Assembly (NCBI RefSeq): GCF_003129905.1
Contig: NZ_QFFM01000002.1
Coordinates: 1-64,000 of the forward strand
Source: Bifidobacterium callitrichidarum
GTDB taxonomy: Bacteria; Actinomycetota; Actinomycetes; Actinomycetales; Bifidobacteriaceae
Length of the DNA stretch: 64,000 nucleotides
Direction: 5' to 3'
Position numbers and translations under genes: made by a program. The notes below the pieces were generated by a model that saw only the letters and a program-made list of their open reading frames with translations, had not been told where the DNA came from and ran no database searches. Of this stretch, positions 54,992 to 63,588 are shown piece after piece. How positions within the stretch are numbered: position 1 is the first letter of the stretch; each line of letters opens with the position of its first letter.

Positions 54992-55783
54992 TTACTTCAG
55001 TAGCGAGCGGCACATGGAACGGTATTCGCTCACGTAGCCGCCGCCGAAGAACACGCAATGGCCGGCGATGGGGTAGAGCTGCCACAGCGTGATGCGTTCT
55101 TGCCAGCCGGCCTTCAACGGGTGCACGGACTGATAGCCCTCCGTGATCTGGCTCAGATAGCTCATGCCGAACAGGTGCAGCATGGCCAGATCCTCCTCGC
55201 GATGGCCGCCATGGGCCGCCGGATCGATGAGCACGGCCTCCGAATGACCGGAATCGGCCGTCCACATCACATTGCCGCTCCACAGGTCGCCGTGGATGCG
55301 CGCGGGCTTGTCGTCGGCGGCACGGCCCATGATGTCCGGCAGCGCGTCGATCACCTTCTCCGTGAGCTCCACATCGCGCTTGTCCAATTCTCCGCGGCGC
55401 ACGCCGAGATCGACCATCGGACGCAGGCGACCGTCGGCGAAGTAGCTGATCGGGTCAGTCCACTCGCCGGTGTCCATCTTCACCGGGTCCTGCAGCGGTC
55501 CGAAGTAGCATGTGCCGTCATATCCGGCAGGGGCGGAACCGAAATAGGGCGCGCCGGCGTCGTGCATGCGGGCCAGCGCCGCGCCGAAGTCGAACGCCGC
55601 CTTGGCGGTGGGGGAGGAGCTGGACACCCGCTCGATGTCCAGATAGTCCTTGCCCCAGTCGTACACCTCCACCACGCGGGGGCCGCCCTGCGCATGCGCC
55701 TCGCCGAGCCACTTGAGGCCACGGCCCTCGCACTCGAAGAATCCCTGCGGCGCGAACGCCCTGCTCTTGCGGTACACGGCCAT
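54992..55783 (-). CDS. Fructosamine kinase-family protein
   Basis: A 263-residue member of the fructosamine-3-kinase/aminoglycoside phosphotransferase fold. The catalytic loop IHGDLWSGNVMW (163-174) and the metal site LIDPAAHGGHREEDLAML (186-202) are diagnostic. In other organisms it phosphorylates glycated lysines or free ketoamines to start deglycation. ATG 55783 was chosen because GGAGGAAGGG precedes it; the in-frame ATG at 55816 has no site. It converges on dnaJ through a palindromic element. Confidence 0.92.
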   Translation of the reverse strand: MAVYRKSRAFAPQGFFECEGRGLKWLGEAHAQGGPRVVEVYDWGKDYLDIERVSSSSPTAKAAFDFGAALARMHDAGAPYFGSAPAGYDGTCYFGPLQDPVKMDTGEWTDPISYFADGRLRPMVDLGVRRGELDKRDVELTEKVIDALPDIMGRAADDKPARIHGDLWSGNVMWTADSGHSEAVLIDPAAHGGHREEDLAMLHLFGMSYLSQITEGYQSVHPLKAGWQERITLWQLYPIAGHCVFFGGGYVSEYRSMCRSLLK

Positions 55784-55945
55784 AACCGATCCCTTCCTCC
55801 CGAATATGTTCGTCATTGTTCGGTTTCATTGTAAAGCCGTGCAGTTGTTGCGCCCGTTTCCCGTTTGCTTAGTGTTGTTCTACGCACCCTTGGGTAGGGT
55901 GTTCATGGTCATAACGAATTTGCATGTCAAGAAACCAGAGGGGTT

Positions 55946-56863
55946 ATGAATTTCTTCCAAGCGCTATTCATGGGTTTGGTCCAAGCGCTCACCGAATACC
56001 TACCGGTGTCATCCAGCGCGCACATCCGCATCATCGGTGATCTGATGATCGGCAAGGATCCGGGCGCGGCCTTCACCGCCATCATCCAGCTCGGCACCGA
56101 GCTGGCCGTCATCCTGTATTACCGTAGGGACATCATCCGCATTCTGGGCGCGTGGTTCGGCTCGCTGTTCGGCAAGGAGGGCAAGGACCTCAAGAGCCGT
56201 CTCGGTGCCCACAACCCGGATACGCAGATGGGTTGGTTCATCATCATCGGCACCATGCCGATCCTCATCGCCGGCCTGCTGTTCAAGGACGCCATCGAAA
56301 CCACGCTGAGGAACCTGTGGATCACCGTGACCGTGCTCGCCGTCTTCGGTGTGCTGCTGTGGGTGTTCGACGCCCGCTCCAAGCAGGTCAAGACCATGAA
56401 GCAGATGACGTGGAAGGACGCGCTGCTGTTCGGCGTGGGCCAGATGCTCGCGCTGATCCCGGGCGTCTCCCGTTCCGGCGGCACCATCACCTTCGGCCGT
56501 GCGATGGGATACACCCGTGAGGCCGCCGTGCGCGTGAGCTTCCTCATGGCCATCCCCGCCGTGTTCGGCGCCGGCATCCTGGAGGCCGTCTCCGCCATCA
56601 AGGACGTGAGCGCCTGCTCCGCGGGTGATGCGGCCTCCTGCACGGCAATCGGCGCGTTCCCCGGCTGGGGTGCCACGCTCGCGGCCACCGTGGTGGCCTT
56701 CTTCGTGGGATACGTGGTGATCATCGGCTTCCTGAAGTTCGTCTCCACATTCTCCTACAAGGCCTTCGCCGTCTACCGCATCGGCCTGGCCGTGGTGGTG
56801 GCCCTGCTGCTCATCACCGGCGTGCTGCCGGCCATCGACCCGTCCGTGGCCGCCGCCGCGTAA
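55946..56863 (+). CDS. uppP: Undecaprenyl-diphosphatase
   Basis: Recycles the lipid carrier of cell-wall synthesis by removing a phosphate from undecaprenyl diphosphate; also known as BacA, linked to bacitracin resistance. The 305-residue membrane protein has both active-site motifs: TEYLPVSSSAH (17-27) and PGVSRSGGTI (about 172-181). It is longer than E. coli UppP, with a Cys-containing loop near residue 225. ATG 55946 follows AGAGGGG. It is followed by a terminator and stands alone. Confidence 0.95.
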   Translation: MNFFQALFMGLVQALTEYLPVSSSAHIRIIGDLMIGKDPGAAFTAIIQLGTELAVILYYRRDIIRILGAWFGSLFGKEGKDLKSRLGAHNPDTQMGWFIIIGTMPILIAGLLFKDAIETTLRNLWITVTVLAVFGVLLWVFDARSKQVKTMKQMTWKDALLFGVGQMLALIPGVSRSGGTITFGRAMGYTREAAVRVSFLMAIPAVFGAGILEAVSAIKDVSACSAGDAASCTAIGAFPGWGATLAATVVAFFVGYVVIIGFLKFVSTFSYKAFAVYRIGLAVVVALLLITGVLPAIDPSVAAAA

Positions 56864-56905
56864 CGTCGGGGCGAGTCGGGCGCAGGCATATAAGCGCATA
56901 CGATT

Positions 56906-56939
56906 AAGGGGCGTCTTCCTGATTGGGGAGATGCCCCTT
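56906..56939. terminator. Terminator between uppP and the PAC2 gene
   Basis: AAGGGGC and GCCCCTT (56906-56912/56933-56939) form the base of an imperfect hairpin with internal pairing of GTCTTCC and GGGGAGAT. It lies between convergent genes, followed by TGCGTTTTG on the plus strand. Confidence 0.7.
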
Positions 56940-57010
56940 GCGTTTTGCCTCCGGCGATCATTGATCGCGATCGCGATACGCCGCCTCCGAAAGACATGTG
57001 AGTCGGCGAT

Positions 57011-57844
57011 TCACTCGCCCATCTGCCGCAGGAACGCCTCGGCCTCGCGCACCAGCTGCTCACACTGCGGTGTGCCCAGACCGGCCTCCTCGTCCGCCTT
57101 GCACTTGAGGTCGTAGTCGCGTTCCAGATGCTCCACATATTCGCCCAGTTGGTCATTGCAACGCACCAGCACGGAGGCCTGTGCCTTCCATTGCTCGGCC
57201 TTGCGCTTGAGCTCCGTCGTGTCGAACGTGAAGCCGATCCGCTTGCCCAGCGCGTCCAACAGACGCATGGTGCCGGCCGCGCAATCGTCGCTGCCGAGAT
57301 ACTGGGGGATGGAGACCCACATGGAGGCGTGAGAGAAGCCACGATCGGCCGCCGCCATATCCAGCACGGTGGGAATGCCGACCGGGCCGTTGTACTCACG
57401 GTCGCACTCGCACTGGTGCGTGCCGTCGCTCAAGGCGACGGGCAACGGACGGGTATGCGGACAATCGGAGAACATGGCACCCATCGTGACCACCTGCGCC
57501 GCGTCGAGTTCCTCGGCGATATGCAGGCTCTGGCTGCAGTATTCCATCCAACGGTAGTTCGGTTCCGGGGCGATCTGCGCGTAGAGATGACGTCGGGCGT
57601 CCAACGTGATGTCGTAGAACGTGGTCTGCGGCCACACCAGATTCGCGCGGCCGGAAACATGGCACAGCATCGGACGGGCCACCTGATAGTCGTAAAACCC
57701 ATCGCAGTCGATGTGCCGAATCTCGCGGGACTCATACCGCTTGACCAGATAGCGGACCACGTTCGTGGCGGCCTGACAGGCGTCGTTCCAACCCTCGAAC
57801 GCGGCGATCATCACCGGTCCCTGGACGTTCGCTTCTTCACTCAT
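57011..57844 (-). CDS. PAC2-family protein
   Basis: A 277-residue protein of the PAC2 family (proteasome assembly chaperone-like fold), common in actinobacteria. Features are IAAFEGWNDACQAATNVVRYL, a DFYDYQ-like stretch (DGFYDYQVARP), MGAMFSDCPHTRP and the C-terminal helical EYVEHLERDYD. In archaea and eukaryotes relatives help proteasome assembly; bifidobacteria are not known to have a classical 20S proteasome here, so the role is open. ATG 57844 lies one base after GAAGG, a weak site. Confidence 0.88.
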   Translation of the reverse strand: MSEEANVQGPVMIAAFEGWNDACQAATNVVRYLVKRYESREIRHIDCDGFYDYQVARPMLCHVSGRANLVWPQTTFYDITLDARRHLYAQIAPEPNYRWMEYCSQSLHIAEELDAAQVVTMGAMFSDCPHTRPLPVALSDGTHQCECDREYNGPVGIPTVLDMAAADRGFSHASMWVSIPQYLGSDDCAAGTMRLLDALGKRIGFTFDTTELKRKAEQWKAQASVLVRCNDQLGEYVEHLERDYDLKCKADEEAGLGTPQCEQLVREAEAFLRQMGE

Positions 57845-58035
57845 ACCTTCAAGGGTAACGTGGAAAAACTCCCTAGCGCGCCGGCTTCAGCCATCAGCGA
57901 GCGGAGCCATGACCCGTCAGAAACCCAGCTACCACAAGGCGACACGCCGTGACTGGACGGACCAGTGGCATGTGTGTATAGTAATCACTCGTGCTTCGGC
58001 GAGACACCTTCCCGGTGAGTGCTGAACAGACACAC

Positions 58036-58108
58036 GCGGACATAGCTTAGTTGGTAAAGCGCAACCTTGCCAAGGTTGAGACCGCGGGTTCGAGTCCCGT
58101 TGTCCGCT
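58036..58108 (+). tRNA. tRNA-Gly (GCC), first copy
   Basis: Acceptor stem GCGGACA/TGTCCGC (58036-58042/58101-58107), anticodon loop TTGCCAA between CAACC and GGTTG, T arm with GGTTCGAGTCC. Discriminator T58108; CCA is not encoded (TCT follows). It opens a five-tRNA array and is identical to the last member. A possible -10 box, TATAGT, lies at about 57977. Confidence 0.97.
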
Positions 58109-58136
58109 CTAGGTCCGACGAGTTGACAGACCTTAC

Positions 58137-58207
58137 GGTGGGTTAGCCAAGCGGTTAGGCAGCGGCCTGCAAAGCCGTATAGACGAGTTCGACTCTCGTA
58201 CCCACCT
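58137..58207 (+). tRNA. tRNA-Cys (GCA)
   Basis: Acceptor stem GGTGGGT/ACCCACC (58137-58143/58200-58206), anticodon loop CTGCAAA between GCGGC and GCCGT, discriminator T58207. CCA is not encoded. Second in the array. Confidence 0.96.
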
Positions 58208-58248
58208 CTCAGGACCGCGGAGCAATCCTCGGATTGAGAAGCGGACCC

Positions 58249-58320
58249 GGGCGGTTGGCGCAGAGGTAGCGCACTTCCCTGACACGGAAGGGGTCACAAG
58301 TTCGAATCTTGTATCGCCCA
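58249..58320 (+). tRNA. tRNA-Val (GAC)
   Basis: Acceptor stem GGGCGGT/ATCGCCC (58249-58255/58313-58319, one G:T pair), anticodon loop CTGACAC between CTTCC and GGAAG. Discriminator A58320; CCA is not encoded. Confidence 0.96.
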
Positions 58321-58368
58321 CCCAGACAGATTCATTCTGTTGAACATAACTGAATACCGATTGATTTC

Positions 58369-58441
58369 GGGCGATTGGCGCAGCGGCTAGCGCACTTCGT
58401 TCACACCGAAGGGGTCGTAGGTTCGATTCCTACATCGCCCA
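58369..58441 (+). tRNA. tRNA-Val (CAC)
   Basis: Acceptor stem GGGCGAT/ATCGCCC (58369-58375/58434-58440), anticodon loop TTCACAC between CTTCG and CGAAG. Discriminator A58441; CCA is not encoded. It is a clear relative of the preceding Val(GAC) gene, likely from duplication. Confidence 0.96.
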
Positions 58442-58472
58442 CTGGAATCCGATTCTCACGTCGGAATCCTCT

Positions 58473-58545
58473 GCGGACATAGCTTAGTTGGTAAAGCGCA
58501 ACCTTGCCAAGGTTGAGACCGCGGGTTCGAGTCCCGTTGTCCGCT
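58473..58545 (+). tRNA. tRNA-Gly (GCC), second copy
   Basis: Identical over 73 bases to the copy at 58036. Unlike the first, CCA is encoded at 58546-58548. It closes the array and is followed by a strong terminator. Confidence 0.97.
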
Positions 58546-58553
58546 CCACTTCG

Positions 58554-58580
58554 AAAACCTCGCTTCGTGCGAGGTTTTTT
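58554..58580 (+). terminator. Terminator of the tRNA array
   Basis: AAAACCTCGC and GCGAGGTTTT pair perfectly (10 bp) around TTCGT, followed by TTTC. It ends the five-tRNA transcript before thrS. Confidence 0.93.
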
Positions 58581-58695
58581 CGTATCTGCCTCACGATTTG
58601 CTTTTGTCTGACCGCATGCCTATGGTGGCCACTGTTGATTAACCAGTCCAGGCCTGCACATTAGTAACGCGGACCCCGATAGCAAAGGACAAATC

Positions 58696-60729
58696 ATGGC
58701 GCAAGCTACCATCTCCATTACAGTCAACGGCGAAGCGAAGGAGGTGGAAGCAACCACCACCGGTACCGAGCTGTTCGCGGACGACAAGAACATCATCGCG
58801 GTGCGTCTCAATGGCGAACTGCGTGACCTCTACACGCCGCTTGCCGACGGCGACACGGTCGAATCCGTCGCGCTCGACAGCGAGGACGGCCTCGGTATCA
58901 TGCGTCATTCCGCGACGCACGTCATGGCCCAGGCCGTGCAGGAACTGTTCCCGAACGCCAAGCTCGGCGTCGGACCGATCATCAAGGACGGTTTCTACTA
59001 CGACTTCCAGGTGGACCAGCCGTTCACTCCGGACGACCTGAAGAACATCGAGAAGCACATGCAGCGGATCGTCAAGTCCGCGCAGTCCTTCCGCCGTCGC
59101 GTCGTCACCGAGGAGGAGGCGCTCAAGGAGGAAGCCGACCAGCCGTTCAAGATCGAGCTGATCGAGGACAAGGAAGCGCATCTCGACCCGTCCACCGCCA
59201 CCGAGATCTCCGGCAAGGAGCTGAGCTTCTACGACAACGTCGACCGTGACGGCAACGTTGTGTGGAAGGACCTGTGCCGCGGACCGCACCTGCCGAACAC
59301 GCACTTCATCAAGGCGTTCAAGATCGAGCGTTCCGCCGCCGCCTACTGGCGTGGCAACGAGAAGAACCCGACCATGCAGCGCATCTACGGCACCGCCTGG
59401 GCCACCAAGGAGGACCTCAAGGCCTACCAGACCCGTCTCGAGGAGGCCGCCAAGCGCGACCACCGCAAGCTCGGCGCCGAAATGGACCTGTTCTCCTTCC
59501 CGGAGGAGATCGGACCGGGCCTGGCGGTGTTCCACCCGAAGGGCGCCGCGGTCATCAACGCGATGGAGGACTACTCCCGTGAGATGCACCGCAAGTACCA
59601 CTACAGCTTCGTGCAGACCCCGCACATCACCAAGGGCGGCCTGTACGAGACCTCCGGCCACCTGCACTGGTACAAGGACTCCATGTACCCGGCCATGCGC
59701 CTGGACGAGGAGCGCGACGCGGACGGCAACATCACCAAGCAGGGCTTCGACTACTACCTCAAGCCGATGAACTGCCCGATGCACAACCTCATTTTCAAGT
59801 CCCGCCAGCGTTCCTACAAGGAACTGCCGCTGCGTCTGTTCGAGTTCGGCACCGTGTACCGCTACGAGAAGTCCGGCGAGGTCCACGGCCTGACCCGCGT
59901 GCGCGGCCTTACGCAGGATGATTCCCACATCTACTGCACGCGCGAGCAGATGAAGGGCGAGTTGACCAACCTGCTCACCTTCGTGCTCAAGGTGCTGCGC
60001 GACTTCGGCCTGGACGACTTCTACCTCGAGCTGTCCACCAAGGACGAGCACAAGTACGTCGGTTCCGATGAGATCTGGGAGGAGGCGACCAACACGCTCG
60101 CCGAGGTGGCCAAGGACTCCGGTCTGAGCCTCGTGGCCGATCCGGGCGGCGCCGCGTTCTACGGCCCGAAGATCTCCGTGCAGGCCCGCGACGCCATCGG
60201 CCGCACCTGGCAGGTCTCGACCATCCAGCTTGACTTCAACCTGCCCGAGCGCTTCCAGCTCGAGTACATCGCGGCCGACGGCACCCACCAGCGTCCGGTG
60301 ATGATTCACCGCGCCCTGTTCGGCTCCATCGAGCGCTTCTTCGCCGTGCTGCTCGAGCACTACGCCGGCGCTTTCCCGGTGTGGCTCGCCCCGGTGCAGG
60401 TGCTCGGCATCCCGGTGGCCGACGAGTTCGCCCCGCATCTGGCTGGCTTCGTCAAGTCCCTCGAGGACGAGATGGTCCGCTGCGAGATCGACTACTCCGA
60501 CGACCGCTTCGGCAAGAAGATCCGCAACGCCTCCAAGTCCAAGACGCCGTTCATCCTCATCGTCGGCGAGGAGGACATGAACAACAACGCGGTGAGCTTC
60601 CGCTTCCGCGACGGCAGCCAGCTCAACGGCGTGCCGGTGGACGAGGCCCGCGCCAAGATCCTCACCGTGATCAAGAAGCGCGTCCAGGTCAACTCCGCCG
60701 ACGACTTCAAGGCCGCTACCGAGGACTGA
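58696..60729 (+). CDS. thrS: Threonyl-tRNA synthetase
   Basis: Charges tRNA-Thr and edits mischarged serine. Domains of the 677-residue protein are the N-terminal TGS domain (about 1-63), the editing domain ([12 protein letters not shown] and [11 protein letters not shown]), the class II catalytic core (motif 2 [23 protein letters not shown]; zinc Cys in [10 protein letters not shown]) and the anticodon domain. ATG 58696 follows AAAGGACAAATC. The 115-base leader after the tRNA terminator shows no T-box. A repeat hairpin and the HIT gene follow. Confidence 0.97.
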   Translation: MAQATISITVNGEAKEVEATTTGTELFADDKNIIAVRLNGELRDLYTPLADGDTVESVALDSEDGLGIMRHSATHVMAQAVQELFPNAKLGVGPIIKDGFYYDFQVDQPFTPDDLKNIEKHMQRIVKSAQSFRRRVVTEEEALKEEADQPFKIELIEDKEAHLDPSTATEISGKELSFYDNVDRDGNVVWKDLCRGPHLPNTHFIKAFKIERSAAAYWRGNEKNPTMQRIYGTAWATKEDLKAYQTRLEEAAKRDHRKLGAEMDLFSFPEEIGPGLAVFHPKGAAVINAMEDYSREMHRKYHYSFVQTPHITKGGLYETSGHLHWYKDSMYPAMRLDEERDADGNITKQGFDYYLKPMNCPMHNLIFKSRQRSYKELPLRLFEFGTVYRYEKSGEVHGLTRVRGLTQDDSHIYCTREQMKGELTNLLTFVLKVLRDFGLDDFYLELSTKDEHKYVGSDEIWEEATNTLAEVAKDSGLSLVADPGGAAFYGPKISVQARDAIGRTWQVSTIQLDFNLPERFQLEYIAADGTHQRPVMIHRALFGSIERFFAVLLEHYAGAFPVWLAPVQVLGIPVADEFAPHLAGFVKSLEDEMVRCEIDYSDDRFGKKIRNASKSKTPFILIVGEEDMNNNAVSFRFRDGSQLNGVPVDEARAKILTVIKKRVQVNSADDFKAATED

Positions 60730-60747
60730 GTCCTCTTTCCTCCGCCA

Positions 60748-60771
60748 GGCTCCCCTCAGACGAGGGGAGCC
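60748..60771. terminator. GGCTCCCCTC hairpin after thrS
   Basis: GGCTCCCCTC and GAGGGGAGCC pair with a 4-base loop. It is the minimal repeat unit, between thrS and the HIT gene. The T-tract is missing, so read-through into the HIT gene is likely. Confidence 0.65.
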
Positions 60772-60801
60772 ACCGAATCCCCAAAGGTTGAGTGCATTCC
60801 G

Positions 60802-61389
60802 ATGACCGAACACGTGCGTATCGACGATCCGGCTGATTTCCCTCCCCAGGAGGACACGGTCGAGCGTCTGTGGACCCCGCAGCGCATGACCTACGTGCTG
60901 CGCAACAGCGAGGACAGGCCCACCAAGCCGAAGACCAAGGAGTGCCCGTTCTGCGCTGGCCCGAAGAAGTCCGATGAGGACGGTCTGATCGCCTGGCGCG
61001 GCACGCACGTGTTCGCCATCATGAACCTGTATCCCTACAACGTGGGCCATCTCATGATCTGCCCATACCGTCATGTGGGATTCATCACCGAGCTGGATGA
61101 CGCCGAACTGTTCGAGTTCGAGAAGGCCACCACCCTCGCCATGAAGGTGATGGAAGCCGTCTCGCATCCGGACGGCTACAACATCGGCATCAACCAGGGC
61201 GAGGTGGCGGGCGCCGGCGTGGCCGCGCACCTGCACCAGCATGTCGTACCCCGTTGGAACGGCGACGCGAACTTCATGCCCATCGTGGCCCAGACTCGCA
61301 CCATGCCGATCCTGCTCGAAGACCAGCGCGCCGCATACGCCGCCGCCTTCGAACGTCTCGCGCCCGGACTCAACCTTCCACTGGCCTGA
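60802..61389 (+). CDS. HIT-family hydrolase
   Basis: A 195-residue histidine-triad protein. It has the zinc CPFC pair (residues 49-52), the N-terminal NLYPYNVGHLMICPYRH core and the catalytic HLHQHVVPRW triad near residue 142. In actinobacteria the gene after thrS is usually a HIT protein resembling diadenosine tetraphosphate phosphorylase; the activity here is by family. ATG 60802 has only a weak upstream AAAGG. Confidence 0.92.
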   Translation: MTEHVRIDDPADFPPQEDTVERLWTPQRMTYVLRNSEDRPTKPKTKECPFCAGPKKSDEDGLIAWRGTHVFAIMNLYPYNVGHLMICPYRHVGFITELDDAELFEFEKATTLAMKVMEAVSHPDGYNIGINQGEVAGAGVAAHLHQHVVPRWNGDANFMPIVAQTRTMPILLEDQRAAYAAAFERLAPGLNLPLA

Positions 61390-61520
61390 TCGGCCGGGCG
61401 GTGCCGGCCCCGTTCGTCTCCCGTTTTTGCGGAACCGGACGGCGTCGTTGCCGCCTATGTCTGATTACCGGCCTACAATCATTCCGTTTGACATCATTCG
61501 TTTAATCGCTAGGAGCATTA

Positions 61521-62276
61521 ATGTCAGGTCATTCCAAGTGGGCGACCACCAAGCACAAGAAGGCCGCCATCGACGCCAAGCGCGGCAAGCTCTTCGCCAA
61601 GCTCATCAAGAACATCGAGATCGCGGCCCGTCTGGGCGGCGGTGACCCGGACGGCAACCCGTCCCTGTACGACGCCATCTACAAGGCCAAGAAGGCCTCC
61701 ATGCCGGCCGACAACATCGCCCGCGCCGTCAAGCGCGGTGCCGGTGACGAGGATGGCGCCGCCAACTACGAGGACATCGTCTACGAGGGCTACGCCCCCG
61801 CCGGCGTGGGTCTCATCATCGAGTGCCTGACCGATAACCGCAACCGCGCCGCCGCCGAAGTGCGTTCCACGCTGACCAAGGGCAACGGCTCCCTGGCCAC
61901 TTCCGGTTCCGTGTCCTTCAACTTCGAGCGCAAGGGCCAGATCGTGGTCCCGTCCGAGGGCGTGGACTTCGACAAGCTATTCGAGACCGCCGCCGAGGCC
62001 GGTGCCGAGGATGTGACCGACGATGGTGAGGTCTTCACCGTCATCACCGGTCCGTCCGACCTGTTCACCGTGCGCAAGGCCCTGCAGGACGCTGGTTTCG
62101 ACTACGATTCCGCCGATCAGGTCATGCAGCCGAAGAACGAGGTGGAGCTCAGCCTCGAGGACGCCCGCAAGGTGTCCAACCTCATCGACAAGCTCGATGA
62201 CCTGGACGATGTGCAGAACATCTACTCCAACTGGACCGCCTCCGACGAGGTCATGGCCCAGCTCGACGAGGAGTAA
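61521..62276 (+). CDS. yebC: YebC/TACO1-family regulator
   Basis: A 251-residue protein starting [37 protein letters not shown], which is diagnostic, with the [15 protein letters not shown] and [19 protein letters not shown] segments. The family has been described both as transcription regulators and as factors that ease translation of proline-rich stretches. ATG 61521 follows TAGGAG. ruvC starts six bases after the stop, so it is in one operon with ruvC. Confidence 0.96.
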   Translation: MSGHSKWATTKHKKAAIDAKRGKLFAKLIKNIEIAARLGGGDPDGNPSLYDAIYKAKKASMPADNIARAVKRGAGDEDGAANYEDIVYEGYAPAGVGLIIECLTDNRNRAAAEVRSTLTKGNGSLATSGSVSFNFERKGQIVVPSEGVDFDKLFETAAEAGAEDVTDDGEVFTVITGPSDLFTVRKALQDAGFDYDSADQVMQPKNEVELSLEDARKVSNLIDKLDDLDDVQNIYSNWTASDEVMAQLDEE

Positions 62277-62282
62277 TCCCCA

Positions 62283-62867
62283 GTGATCATCCTTGGCGTC
62301 GACCCCGGGCTCACGCGCTGCGGGGTCGGCGTGATCGAAGCCGGCGAACATCGCCGGCTTTCGTTTATTCACGTGGATGTGGTGCGTTCCTCGCCCGATA
62401 TCTCACAGGATCTGCGCCTGCTGGCCATCTACAACGGCCTGGCGGAGAAGATGGACCGGTTCGCGCCGGACAGCGTGTCCATCGAACGTGTGTTCGCACA
62501 ATCCAACCGCAATACAGTGCTAGGCACCGCGCAGGCCGCGGGACTGGCCATGCTGGCCGCCGCGCAACGCAACATCCCGGTGGCATTGCATACACCGACC
62601 GAGGCCAAGCTCGCCATCACCGGCAATGGGCAGGCCCAGAAGATCCAGGTCGAACGCATGGTCACGCGCATCCTGAACCTCACCAAAATGCCGACGCCCG
62701 CCGACGCGGCCGATGCGTTGGCCTTGGCCATCTGCCATGCCCTGCGTCCCGCCGGAGCGTTGCAGGGCGGCGAACGGGAACAGCATCTGACGCCCGCGCA
62801 GCGTCAATGGGCCGAGGCGGCGCAGCACACGACACGTCGCCGCATCAACCACGACCGCGGCATGTAG
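62283..62867 (+). CDS. ruvC: Holliday junction resolvase RuvC
   Basis: Cuts Holliday junctions in recombination repair. The four acidic active-site residues are in place in this 194-residue protein: Asp7 (GVDPGL), Glu68 (SIERVF), Asp141 and Asp144 ([13 protein letters not shown]). The start is GTG 62283, with GAGGAG about nine bases upstream across the yebC stop. The C-terminal 30 residues are basic and Gln-rich. Confidence 0.96.
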   Translation: MIILGVDPGLTRCGVGVIEAGEHRRLSFIHVDVVRSSPDISQDLRLLAIYNGLAEKMDRFAPDSVSIERVFAQSNRNTVLGTAQAAGLAMLAAAQRNIPVALHTPTEAKLAITGNGQAQKIQVERMVTRILNLTKMPTPADAADALALAICHALRPAGALQGGEREQHLTPAQRQWAEAAQHTTRRRINHDRGM

Positions 62868-62873
62868 TATACT

Positions 62874-62889
62874 TCGAACAGTTGTTCGA
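62874..62889. promoter_or_regulatory. LexA (SOS) box upstream of ruvA
   Basis: TCGAAC-AGTT-GTTCGA is a perfect match to the actinobacterial LexA consensus. It lies in the ruvC-ruvA gap, 70 bases before ruvA, and directly touches TATAGA at 62891-62896, a possible -10 box. It indicates an SOS-controlled promoter for ruvAB separate from yebC-ruvC. Confidence 0.92.
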
Positions 62890-62958
62890 TTATAGATGTG
62901 CGGGCGCCACCGCTGTGGGATCGCCCGGCATCGAGGGGATTTGCGCAAGGAGTGGGCG

Positions 62959-63588
62959 ATGATCGGCATGCTGTCCGGGCGGGTCGAATCGGTCGAGGCC
63001 GATACCGCATTGATCGACGTCGGGGGAGTGGGATACGAGGTACGTATGTCCTCCACCGATCTGGGACGGCTGCACGCCGGTCAGGAAACCCGCGTCTACA
63101 CGTACATGAACATCTCCCAGGACGCCGTCACCCTGCACGGATTCCTGGACAGGGACGCCAAGAAAACCTTCCTGCAGCTCATCAAGGTGTCCGGCATCGG
63201 ACCCAAGGTGGCCCAGTCGCTGCTCTCCACTCTTACCCCCATCCAACTGGCCCATGCCATCGCGGACAACGACGCTACGGCGCTGGCCAAGGCACCCGGA
63301 CTGGGCAAGAAGGGAGCCCAGAAGATCATCCTCGAGCTCAAGGGCTCCATCGATTTGAGCCAGATCGAAGGCGCTTCGGCCGCCTCCCGGTCCGAGGCCA
63401 AGCCGCTGGTCGACACCGGCATGGAACAGGTCATCGAAGGCCTGATTTCGCTCGGCTGGCGTCAACAGGACGCCCAACAGGCCGTCACCGAGGCGATCAA
63501 CGACAACGACATCACCACGCCGCTGGCGGCGGACGACGTGCCGCGTGTGCTTCGCTTCGCCCTGGCGCTCATGGATAGGGGCCGCTGA
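62959..63588 (+). CDS. ruvA: Holliday junction branch migration protein RuvA
   Basis: Binds the four-way junction and loads RuvB. The 209-residue protein has the N-terminal OB-fold ([28 protein letters not shown]), two HhH motifs ([13 protein letters not shown] and [13 protein letters not shown]) and the RuvB-binding C-terminal domain ([11 protein letters not shown]). ATG 62959 follows AAGGAG at six bases. Its stop overlaps the ruvB start (TGATG). Confidence 0.96.
   Translation: MIGMLSGRVESVEADTALIDVGGVGYEVRMSSTDLGRLHAGQETRVYTYMNISQDAVTLHGFLDRDAKKTFLQLIKVSGIGPKVAQSLLSTLTPIQLAHAIADNDATALAKAPGLGKKGAQKIILELKGSIDLSQIEGASAASRSEAKPLVDTGMEQVIEGLISLGWRQQDAQQAVTEAINDNDITTPLAADDVPRVLRFALALMDRGR

Noticed and set aside
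58581-58695. A T-box or other tRNA-sensing leader before thrS
   Set aside because: Only 115 bases follow the tRNA terminator, and no T-box consensus or antiterminator pair is visible.
58639-61242. An 867-codon open frame antisense to thrS and the HIT gene
   Set aside because: Same reasoning: both opposite-strand genes are certain, and the antisense product has Val/Leu/His/Glu repeats without a recognisable fold.
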